Shown one piece after another: positions 1 to 5,447 of a DNA stretch of 5,581 nucleotides (position 1 is the stretch's first letter; each line of letters starts with the position of its first letter). The stretch covers positions 1-5,581 of the forward strand of contig DVHV01000106.1 of assembly GCA_018711775.1 (NCBI GenBank). Direction: 5' to 3'. Made by a program: the position numbers and the translations under genes. Source of the DNA: Candidatus Onthocola stercoravium (GTDB taxonomy: Bacteria > Bacillota_I > Bacilli_A > RF39 > UBA660). The notes beneath the pieces were generated by a model that saw nothing but the letters and a program-made list of their open reading frames with translations, had not been told where the DNA came from and did no database searches.

Positions 1-3
1 TAA

Positions 4-26
4 GTTCAAACTATAAAAGTTCGAAC
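4..26 (-). terminator. Possible hairpin downstream of tRNA-Gly
   Basis: Read on the minus strand, GTTCGAAC (19-26) can pair with GTTTGAAC (4-11) across a 7-nt loop. This gives an 8-bp stem with one G-U pair, about 12 nt beyond the tRNA CCA end. It could be the terminator of the tRNA transcript, but the window ends after three more bases, so a U-run cannot be checked. Each arm is also nearly self-palindromic. Low confidence. Confidence 0.25.
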
Positions 27-37
27 AGATTTCCCAA

Positions 38-111
38 TGGAGCAGGTGATGAGAATCGAACTCACGTCAGGAGCTTGGAAGGCTCTTATTCTACCATTAA
101 ACTACACCTGC
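38..111 (-). tRNA. tRNA-Gly, anticodon UCC, CCA encoded
   Basis: The reverse complement folds as a full 74-nt cloverleaf. The acceptor stem is GCAGGTG/CACCTGC, with discriminator U and an encoded CCA at 38-40. The D-loop contains GG, the anticodon loop is CTTCCAA (anticodon TCC at 77-79, reading GGA and probably other glycine codons), and the T-loop is TTCGATT. It closely resembles tRNA-Gly(UCC) of Bacillus as I recall it. One oddity is the top pair of the anticodon stem (27-43), which is A opposite C. The tRNA lies 58 nt downstream of murE on the same strand and has its own promoter, so it does not depend on murE transcription. Confidence 0.97.
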
Positions 112-130
112 GTTTTTCTTTACGTGATTG

Positions 131-160
131 ATTATATCACATAAAGAATATATATTTCAA
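131..160 (-). promoter_or_regulatory. Sigma-A promoter of tRNA-Gly
   Basis: On the minus strand, TTGAAA (155-160) and a perfect TATAAT (131-136) are separated by 18 nt, and TGa directly precedes the -10 box (extended -10). Transcription would start near 124, giving a precursor leader of roughly 13 nt before the tRNA 5' end at 111. It lies just past the murE stop codon (170-172). No terminator with a U-run separates murE from the tRNA, so read-through from murE is also possible. Confidence 0.72.
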
Positions 161-169
161 GTGTTTTTG

Positions 170-1546
170 CTAATTTTTTTCGTGTTCTGCTTTCCAATTT
201 TCGACTTCTTCTGCATCATCTAGATGTATTTTGGTGTGACCAATTATTTGATAGTCTTCATGTCCTTTACCAAGAATTAATAGAATATCTTCTGGTTCAA
301 GCATTTCGATACCTTTTTTTATAGCAGCGCGACGGTCAAGTTCAACTTCATAATTGTTTGATGTAACTCCCTTTAAAATGTCATTCATTATTTTATTTGG
401 ATCTTCGGTTCTAGGGTTGTCACTGGTAAAAATTACGAAATCGCTTAGTTCAGTTGCAATTTTTCCCATAATTGGACGCTTTATTGGGTCACGGTCTCCT
501 CCGCAACCAACAATTGTTATAATGTGATTAGTTTTTAGCTCATTATAAGTATTAATTACTTTTTCTACAGCATCTGGAGTATGAGCATAGTCGATTACCG
601 CATATCCATTATTAACTTTATGTGTTTCGCATCTTCCTTTTGGAGCATGTAGTTTGTGTGTTTCTTTAATGATAGAAGTAATATCGTATCCTAGTGAGTG
701 AATTATAGCAAGTGATGTAATGTAATTGTAAACATTGAATTTACTTGTCAAGTTAGTTGTAACTTTGAAATTCTCATTTTTATAAACAAACTCTATGTTT
801 GTTTGAGAGGGAGTTATATTAGTATTTTTAATATAATAATCATAACTTGCATTAAAACCTAAACGAATTCCTTTGTGGAATTTATCTATAAATTTTTGAC
901 TGACTTCGTCATCTCCATTAACGATAAGTTCACCATTTGGAAGTAGATAATCAATTATTTTTAATTTAGTATTTAGATAATTTTCCATTGTTTTATGATA
1001 ATCTAAGTGATCTTCAGTAAGGTTGGTGAATGCTACAATATTTAGTTTTAATCCATATATTCTTTCGAATGATAAGGCATGAGAACTTATTTCCATGACA
1101 ACTGTTTGACAATTCTTTTTTAATAAATTAAGTAAAATTGTGTATAGCTCCAAAATATTTGGAGTTGTATTGTCAGTTTCTAATTCTTCGTCTTGATATT
1201 TAATTCCTATGGTTCCTATGTATGCACAGTTTTCTTTTAATGAATTTAATAATTGATAAGTAAGGAAGGCTGTTGTAGTTTTTCCATTGGTTCCTGTTAT
1301 TCCAATTATTTTTAATTTGCTAATTTCATCAGCGTATTTTTCCTTTAGAACGTGTTTTAAATATTCTTCTGTTGATGGTACTACTTCAACGGGTACATTA
1401 CAATTTATTTCTTTTTCAGCAATAATTTTAATTGCTCCATTTTTAATAGCATCTTCTATAAAATCGTGACCATCAACTGTATGGCCTTTTATAGCTACAA
1501 ATATTTGTCCTGGTTTAACATTACGAGAATTTGTTTCATATAACAT
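170..1546 (-). CDS. murE: UDP-N-acetylmuramoyl-tripeptide synthetase MurE, probably meso-DAP-adding
   Basis: Cytoplasmic Mur ligase that adds the third stem-peptide amino acid to UDP-MurNAc-L-Ala-D-Glu, using ATP. The 458-aa product shows a short N-terminal UDP-binding region (NSR at 6-8, VDGHDF at 24-29). The central ATPase has P-loop GTNGKTTT (85-92), the TTP motif (127-129), EISSHAL (152-158) and a lysine aligned with the carbamylated one (K194). The C-terminal domain has DYAHTP (319-324), GCGGDRD (347-353), DNPR (376-379) and GKGHE (426-430). In characterised MurE proteins DNPR together with the glutamate of GKGHE marks meso-diaminopimelate specificity, so a DAP-type wall is inferred. The start is set by AGGAGG 8 nt upstream. 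Compared with E. coli MurE (about 495 aa) roughly 20 N-terminal residues are missing, and the usual DSR reads NSR. Ends in TAG. Confidence 0.95.
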   Translation of the reverse strand: MLYETNSRNVKPGQIFVAIKGHTVDGHDFIEDAIKNGAIKIIAEKEINCNVPVEVVPSTEEYLKHVLKEKYADEISKLKIIGITGTNGKTTTAFLTYQLLNSLKENCAYIGTIGIKYQDEELETDNTTPNILELYTILLNLLKKNCQTVVMEISSHALSFERIYGLKLNIVAFTNLTEDHLDYHKTMENYLNTKLKIIDYLLPNGELIVNGDDEVSQKFIDKFHKGIRLGFNASYDYYIKNTNITPSQTNIEFVYKNENFKVTTNLTSKFNVYNYITSLAIIHSLGYDITSIIKETHKLHAPKGRCETHKVNNGYAVIDYAHTPDAVEKVINTYNELKTNHIITIVGCGGDRDPIKRPIMGKIATELSDFVIFTSDNPRTEDPNKIMNDILKGVTSNNYEVELDRRAAIKKGIEMLEPEDILLILGKGHEDYQIIGHTKIHLDDAEEVENWKAEHEKN

Positions 1547-1554
1547 AATAAAAA

Positions 1555-1560
1555 CCTCCT
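1555..1560 (-). promoter_or_regulatory. murE ribosome binding site
   Basis: A perfect AGGAGG on the minus strand lies 8 nt before the ATG at 1544-1546. It fixes the murE start and argues that the short N-terminus of the protein is genuine rather than a wrong start call. Confidence 0.85.
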
Positions 1561-1573
1561 TTGATATAAGTTT

Positions 1574-1600
1574 ATTATAACATGAGATATAACTTTACAA
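1574..1600 (-). promoter_or_regulatory. Putative murE promoter (extended -10)
   Basis: On the minus strand a perfect TATAAT (1574-1579) is preceded by TGt, the extended -10 motif. A weak -35 candidate, TTGTAA (1595-1600), sits at a short 15-nt spacing. The extended -10 probably compensates. Transcription would begin near 1567, only a few nucleotides ahead of the AGGAGG site. Confidence 0.55.
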
Positions 1601-1635
1601 TAGTTTTTCTTTTTGTCACGTGTTATAATTGTAAA
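1594..1635. repeat. 8-bp inverted repeat in the divergent murE/trpS promoter region
   Basis: TTTACAAT (1594-1601) is repeated in inverted orientation as ATTGTAAA (1628-1635), 34 bp centre to centre. One arm covers the murE -35 candidate. The other covers the end of the trpS -10 box and the predicted trpS start point. It could be an operator for a regulator acting on both genes, but an 8-bp match is not rare in AT-rich DNA of this length. Confidence 0.3.
1621..1629 (+). promoter_or_regulatory. trpS promoter, extended -10
   Basis: TGtTATAAT at 1621-1629 is a perfect extended -10 element. No good -35 box lies 16-18 nt upstream (1601-1606 is TAGTTT). The predicted start near 1636 leaves a leader of only about 13 nt before the ATG, so there is no room for a T-box or riboswitch controlling trpS from this promoter. 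Confidence 0.6.
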
Positions 1636-1638
1636 TAT

Positions 1639-1643
1639 GGAGG
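1639..1643 (+). promoter_or_regulatory. trpS ribosome binding site
   Basis: GGAGG ends 5 nt before the ATG at 1649. It decides the trpS start over the in-frame upstream candidates. The TTG at 1613 lies upstream of the promoter -10 box, and the ATG at 1637 overlaps this site and has no Shine-Dalgarno sequence of its own. Confidence 0.8.
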
Positions 1644-1648
1644 TTGTA

Positions 1649-2737
1649 ATGAAAAAAATTATATTGACAGGAGACCGTCCTACTGGTAGGTTGCATTTGG
1701 GACATTATGTTGGTTCATTAAAAACACGAGTAGATTTACAAAATAGTGGGGAATTTGACAAAATATATATAATGATTGCAGATGCACAAGCCCTTACTGA
1801 TAATTTTGATAATCCAAGTAAGGTTAGAGATAATGTTATTGAAGTGGCATTAGATTATTTAGCAGTGGGAATTGATCCTTTAAAAACAACAATTTTTATT
1901 CAATCAGAAGTTAGTGAATTAACTGAATTAACATTTTATTATATGAATTTAGTAACTTTGAGTCGTTTGCAAAGAAATCCAACAGTGAAAAATGAAATTG
2001 GGCTTCGGGGTTTTAATAAAAGTATTCCAGTAGGATTTATGAATTATCCTATTAGTCAAGCGGCAGATATTACGGCATTTGATGCAACTTGTGTGCCAGT
2101 TGGTATTGATCAATTGCCGATGATTGAACAAACTAGAGAGATAGTTCATAGTTTTAATAATATTTATGGTAATACTTTGGTTATGCCTGAGGCAAAAATA
2201 CCAGATAGTGAACTTGAACAAAGATTACCGGGGACTGATGGCAAGGCTAAAATGAGTAAATCTTTAGGAAATTGTATTTATTTGGCGGATGATGAAGCAA
2301 CAATAAAGAAAAAAGTTATGAGTATGTATACGGACCCTAATCATATTAGAGTGGATGACCCAGGACAAGTTGAAGGAAATGTTGTGTTTACATATTTAGA
2401 TGTTTTTGCTAAAGATGAAGATTTTGTTAAATTCTTACCAGAATACAAAAATTTAGATGAACTTAAAGATCGTTATCGTCGTGGTGGTTTAGGAGATATG
2501 GTTATTAAGAAATTTTTAAATAACATTTTACAGGAACTATTAAGACCAATTAGGGAAAGAAGAGAAACATTAAGTCAAAATATTGAATATGTTTATCGTG
2601 TTTTAGAAAATGGAACTAATGATGCTAGAAAGCATGCAAAAGGAACCTTAAAACGAGTTAAACAGTCAATGAAAATAGATTATTTTGAAACTGATGAGTT
2701 TTTGAAAGAAATAATTGATAAATATCAAGAAAAATGA
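1649..2737 (+). CDS. trpS: Tryptophanyl-tRNA synthetase
   Basis: Class I aminoacyl-tRNA synthetase that charges tRNA-Trp with L-tryptophan in the cytoplasm. The 362-aa product begins with the family-typical MKKIILTGDRPTGRLHLGHY. The HIGH-type signature is HLGH (16-19) and the second signature is KMSKS (201-205). Between them are blocks typical of TrpRS, such as NPTVKNEI (110-117), AADITAFDA (138-146) and PMIEQTREIVHSFN (157-170). YTDPNHIRV and GGLGD follow. It matches the TrpRS type of streptococci and clostridia rather than the shorter Bacillus subtilis type, and is about 20 residues longer than the streptococcal form, with an extended lysine- and acid-rich C-terminal tail. The ATG at 1649 is chosen for the ribosome binding site and the homologous N-terminus. 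The protein contains no tryptophan. It ends in TGA followed at once by TAA, 32 nt before the next gene. Confidence 0.97.
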   Translation: MKKIILTGDRPTGRLHLGHYVGSLKTRVDLQNSGEFDKIYIMIADAQALTDNFDNPSKVRDNVIEVALDYLAVGIDPLKTTIFIQSEVSELTELTFYYMNLVTLSRLQRNPTVKNEIGLRGFNKSIPVGFMNYPISQAADITAFDATCVPVGIDQLPMIEQTREIVHSFNNIYGNTLVMPEAKIPDSELEQRLPGTDGKAKMSKSLGNCIYLADDEATIKKKVMSMYTDPNHIRVDDPGQVEGNVVFTYLDVFAKDEDFVKFLPEYKNLDELKDRYRRGGLGDMVIKKFLNNILQELLRPIRERRETLSQNIEYVYRVLENGTNDARKHAKGTLKRVKQSMKIDYFETDEFLKEIIDKYQEK

Positions 2738-2743
2738 TAATAT
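2715..2743 (+). promoter_or_regulatory. Possible internal promoter for the GH31 gene
   Basis: TTGATA (2715-2720) and TAATAT (2738-2743) are 17 nt apart, and TGA, the trpS stop codon, sits as an extended -10 motif. Transcription would start near 2750, just ahead of the hydrolase ribosome binding site. The -10 box matches consensus at only four of six positions, so this is tentative. Read-through from trpS is also likely, since the 32-nt gap holds only an all-AT 6-bp hairpin without a U-run. Confidence 0.35.
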
Positions 2744-2769
2744 TTTATTATAGAAAAGGGTGAAGTTAG

Positions 2770-5178
2770 ATGGCTAGTTTTGATGTGCATTTTGCTCCGG
2801 ATTTGTCAAAATCATTGGCTAATGAAAGAGCTATATTTCAAGGACAAAATTATCGAATTACAGTTTTGACTGAAAGATTAGTACGACTTGAATATAGTAT
2901 AGATGGTCATTTTTCTGATGATTTAACAATGCTTGTAAAAAATAGAAAGTTTAGTGTACCTCAATTTAAGATTGAACAAGATCAAAATTATTTAGTAATT
3001 ACAACTAAATATTTTATGTTGCAATATTTAAAAAATAAACCTTTTTTAGGCCCTAAGTTTGCTCCAGATTCAAATTTAAAAGTTGAACTTATTAATACTG
3101 ATAAAGTTTGGTTTTATGGTCAGGTTGAAGCTCGAAATTTTAAAGGTGGAGCTATTAGCTTAGATGATTTTAAAGGAAAAGTGAAACTTGATAAAGGTTT
3201 ATATTCTACTGATGGTTTTGTAGTATTAGATGATTCAGGAAATTATGAGATAGATGGAAGTGGTTTTTTAGTAAAACCAGATGTTAATAAAGTTGATTTA
3301 TATCTTTTTATGTATAAAAGAGATTTTGGAATGTGTCTTAGAGATTATTTTACTTTGACAGGATATCCACCTCTTATTCCTAAGTATGCTCTTGGTATAT
3401 GGTGGAATAAAGAAAGAATATATAGTTTTGATAATACAAAATCTTTGATTAAAACTTTTAATAGATATCAAATTCCTTTGTCTGTACTTTTATTAAGTGA
3501 GTTTTGGCACATTAAAGATGCTAATGATTATAATTTATATAGAACTGGCTTTTCTTTTAATCGCGATTTATTTCCAAATCCAAGTGAGTTTATTAAATAT
3601 ATGCATGAAAGAGGAATTAGGGTTGGATTAAATATTGATCCGAGTGAAGGGGTTAGAAAAGAAGAAGATCGTTATTTGAACTTTGCTGAAGAATTAAATG
3701 TGGCTGGGGGAATAACTATACCTTTTAATGTTTTAGATAAAAACTTTATGGCAAGTTTTGTTAAGCATTTAATTGATCCACTTTTAGATATTGGAGTTGA
3801 TGTTTATTGGCTGGATTATAAAAAAGATTTAAGTACTATTCAAGCTTTACAATATTATTATAATAAAGATTTTGAACGAATTAAAATATCTAGACCACTA
3901 GTGTTAACGCGGAGTCCCTTGGTTGCTCCACATCGAGCAGGAATACTTTATTCTGGAGAAACTATTGTTAGTTGGGATACTTTAAAATATTTGCCATTTT
4001 ATAATTCAATGGCCGCTAATAAAGGGGTTTCTTGGTGGAGTCATGACGTCGGTGGTTATAAAGATGGTATTGAGGATAGTGAACTTTATTTACGATATGT
4101 TCAATTTTCCACTTTTAGTCCAATATTTAGATTTAGTGCTAAAAGAGGAGTTTATTATAAGCGTGAACCTTGGGTTTGGGATGTTAAAACATTTACTATA
4201 GCTCGAGAATATTGTTGGCTTCGTCAAAGACTTATTCCGTATTTATATACGGCTGCTTATGAATATCATAAAACTGGTAAACCTTTAATTCAACCTATTT
4301 ATTATACTTATCCAGAAATATATGATGAGCCAACTTATCGTAATGAGTATTATTTTGGTAAAGAACTATTTGTTGCTCCAATTACTAAACCTAAAGATGT
4401 AACAATGAATAGATCGATTGAACGAGTTTTTTTACCAAAAGGAATTTGGTATGATTTTAAAACAGGTAAAAAATTTGTTGGTAATAAAAGATATGTAGTT
4501 TTTTATAAAGAAGAAGAATATCCGGTTTTTGCTAGGGCTGGAGCAATAATTCCTCTTGCTAATCTGGAAAAAAATATTAATGATTTAACTCCACCGAAGA
4601 GTATTGAAATTAATGTTTTTCCAGGTCAAAGTAATGAATTTAAATTATATGAAGATGATGGTATTACTAAATTGCATGAAGAAGGTTATTATATTGTAAC
4701 TTCAATAGACTATAATTATTTACAAAATAACTATACGTTGATTATTCATCCTGTCGATGGTAAAACAGAAATTATACCAAGGCTTAGAAATTATAAAATA
4801 CGATTTAGAAATACAAGAACTGCTGATAGTGTTGATATTTACTTAAATGGAGATAAAGCTAACTTAGAATATGAATGTTATGAAGATGAAAATGATTTTG
4901 TAGTAGATATTAAAGATGTAGATACTACTAAACAATTAACTATAAATTGTAAAGGAAATGATATTGAAATTAATGCAGTTAGAATTATTAATGAAGATAT
5001 AAATTCTATTATTAGTGATTTAAAAATAACGACAAAATTGAAAGAAGAAATTGCAGATATTATTTTTAGTGATTTAGATATAAAAGCTAAAAGAATTAAA
5101 ATTAAAAAATTGCGTGGATTGGATGGAAGATTTACGAGAATGTTTATAAAACTACTTGAATATATAGCTGAAATCTAA
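2770..5178 (+). CDS. Glycoside hydrolase family 31 protein (alpha-glycosidase-like) with divergent active site
   Basis: GH31 enzymes are retaining alpha-glycosidases. The substrate here cannot be named. The 802-aa product has no signal peptide or membrane segment, so it is probably cytoplasmic. Layout: N-terminal beta-sandwich (about 1-195), catalytic barrel (about 200-520) starting at GIWWNKE, proximal and distal beta-domains (YPVFARAGAIIPL from 584, LYEDDG 626-631) and a lysine-rich helical tail (about 734-802). GH31 landmarks are the nucleophile block WLDY (D349), WWSHDVGGY (422-430), FSPIFR and RLIPYLY (487-493). Several catalytic-site residues are unusual. The aspartate expected before the FW of the sugar-binding block is S243, WLDY is followed by KKD, and the acid/base aspartate of the SGDT block is E397 (SGET). 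The start is an ATG 6 nt after AAAGGGTGA (2755-2763). It may be co-transcribed with trpS. Family assignment is sure; activity is uncertain. Confidence 0.9.
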   Translation: MASFDVHFAPDLSKSLANERAIFQGQNYRITVLTERLVRLEYSIDGHFSDDLTMLVKNRKFSVPQFKIEQDQNYLVITTKYFMLQYLKNKPFLGPKFAPDSNLKVELINTDKVWFYGQVEARNFKGGAISLDDFKGKVKLDKGLYSTDGFVVLDDSGNYEIDGSGFLVKPDVNKVDLYLFMYKRDFGMCLRDYFTLTGYPPLIPKYALGIWWNKERIYSFDNTKSLIKTFNRYQIPLSVLLLSEFWHIKDANDYNLYRTGFSFNRDLFPNPSEFIKYMHERGIRVGLNIDPSEGVRKEEDRYLNFAEELNVAGGITIPFNVLDKNFMASFVKHLIDPLLDIGVDVYWLDYKKDLSTIQALQYYYNKDFERIKISRPLVLTRSPLVAPHRAGILYSGETIVSWDTLKYLPFYNSMAANKGVSWWSHDVGGYKDGIEDSELYLRYVQFSTFSPIFRFSAKRGVYYKREPWVWDVKTFTIAREYCWLRQRLIPYLYTAAYEYHKTGKPLIQPIYYTYPEIYDEPTYRNEYYFGKELFVAPITKPKDVTMNRSIERVFLPKGIWYDFKTGKKFVGNKRYVVFYKEEEYPVFARAGAIIPLANLEKNINDLTPPKSIEINVFPGQSNEFKLYEDDGITKLHEEGYYIVTSIDYNYLQNNYTLIIHPVDGKTEIIPRLRNYKIRFRNTRTADSVDIYLNGDKANLEYECYEDENDFVVDIKDVDTTKQLTINCKGNDIEINAVRIINEDINSIISDLKITTKLKEEIADIIFSDLDIKAKRIKIKKLRGLDGRFTRMFIKLLEYIAEI

Positions 5179-5184
5179 TATAAT
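5156..5184 (+). promoter_or_regulatory. Promoter of the T-box leader, inside the GH31 3' end
   Basis: TTGAAT (5156-5161) and a perfect TATAAT (5179-5184) are 17 nt apart. The -35 box lies in the last codons of the hydrolase gene and the -10 directly follows its TAA stop. The predicted start, near 5190, falls exactly where the T-box Stem I begins, which supports the call. Confidence 0.65.
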
Positions 5185-5189
5185 ATTTT

Positions 5190-5376
5190 ACAAGCAGAAG
5201 AAAAAAGAGTAGTAGATTATGGATTTTTAATAGAGAATTAGTGGTTGGTGGAAACTAATAAGATGAAGTAATTGAACTTGCTTTTAGATGTGGTGGGGTA
5301 ATTTCCTTATCAATTATTAAGAAGCAATTAAGGTGGTACCACGGGTTTTACTCGTCCTTTGGGATCATCTTTTTTT
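5190..5376 (+). promoter_or_regulatory. T-box leader, probable leucine specifier (CUU)
   Basis: T-boxes sense uncharged tRNA and switch between an antiterminator and a terminator. Stem I shows the AGTA loop-E strand (5208-5214) opposite GAA (5274-5276), and the distal AGAGA (5232-5236). The hairpin ATTAGT/ACTAAT encloses GGTTGGTGGAA (5237-5259). The codon after GAA is CTT (5277-5279), followed by the expected purine G, so tRNA-Leu is inferred. The antiterminator is complete: AAGG (5330-5333) pairs with CCTT (5356-5359) and ACGGG (5341-5345) with CTCGT (5351-5355) around the bulge TGGTACC (5334-5340). The bulge base U matches an A discriminator, as tRNA-Leu has. Oddities are a very weak terminator helix and no start codon with a ribosome binding site in the following 200 nt. 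The regulated gene is not visible. T-box identity is near certain; the amino acid is moderately so. Confidence 0.92.
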
Positions 5377-5396
5377 ATCTTATAGGAACTTGCTTT
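5274..5396 (+). repeat. 11-nt direct repeat GAACTTGCTTT spanning the T-box
   Basis: GAACTTGCTTT occurs at 5274-5284, where it includes the T-box specifier CTT, and again at 5386-5396, 10 nt beyond the terminator T-run. Each copy is followed by an AAGCAATT (5322-5329 and 5407-5414) that can pair with its TTGCTT. Finding two paired matches within about 140 nt suggests a partial duplication of the leader, though coincidence in AT-rich DNA is possible. Confidence 0.5.
5354..5376 (+). terminator. Weak T-box terminator
   Basis: GTCC (5354-5357) pairs with GGAT (5362-5365) around TTTG, then mismatches begin, and seven Ts follow (5370-5376). Its position, overlapping the 3' half of the antiterminator, is canonical for a T-box. 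A functional T-box terminator would normally extend through the preceding ACTC, but the right arm (CATCT) does not match it. It may work poorly or be decaying. It is also the only candidate terminator for the GH31 transcript. Confidence 0.5.
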
Positions 5397-5412
5397 AATT
5401 AATAAAAAGCAA
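5390..5412 (+). other. 7-bp hairpin between T-box and second promoter
   Basis: TTGCTTT (5390-5396) pairs perfectly with AAAGCAA (5406-5412) across a 9-nt AT-rich loop, and ends directly against the -35 box at 5413. There is no U-run on either strand, so it is not a standard terminator. It might protect an RNA end or stall read-through, but no function can be assigned. Confidence 0.4.
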
Positions 5413-5441
5413 TTGACATACATACATTTGTTTGATATAAT
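5413..5441 (+). promoter_or_regulatory. Consensus sigma-A promoter of a second leader
   Basis: A perfect TTGACA (5413-5418), a 17-nt spacer and a perfect TATAAT (5436-5441) with TGa directly before the -10 make this the strongest promoter in the window. The predicted start is near 5448. It drives transcription rightwards out of the window, independently of the T-box upstream. Confidence 0.88.
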
Positions 5442-5447
5442 TAGTTT

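Noticed and set aside
112..136. murE terminator from GTGAT/ATCAC
   Set aside because: The 5-bp pairing is within the tRNA promoter region and is followed by GTAAAGAAAAAC on the minus strand, with no U-run.
1287..1469. 60-codon open frame on the plus strand
   Set aside because: It lies wholly inside murE on the opposite strand, has no ribosome binding site, and its product is a hydrophobic antisense translation with no family resemblance.
1613..1648. Longer trpS reading from TTG 1613 or ATG 1637
   Set aside because: The TTG lies upstream of the -10 box and would not be transcribed from the predicted promoter. The ATG at 1637 overlaps the GGAGG site and lacks its own. Homologues start with MKKIILTGDRPTG, matching ATG 1649.
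1949..2221. 90-codon open frame on the minus strand
   Set aside because: It is antisense to the well-supported trpS gene and its composition is typical of a shadow frame, with no start signal or recognisable domain.
2735..2740. TGA read as tryptophan (genetic code 4)
   Set aside because: trpS ends in TGA followed immediately by TAA, right where the protein family ends, and all tryptophans in the window are TGG. Standard code fits better.
2738..2769. Terminator between trpS and the GH31 gene
   Set aside because: ATAATA/TATTAT forms a 6-bp all-AT hairpin followed by AGAAAAGGG rather than a U-run. It is too weak to stop transcription.
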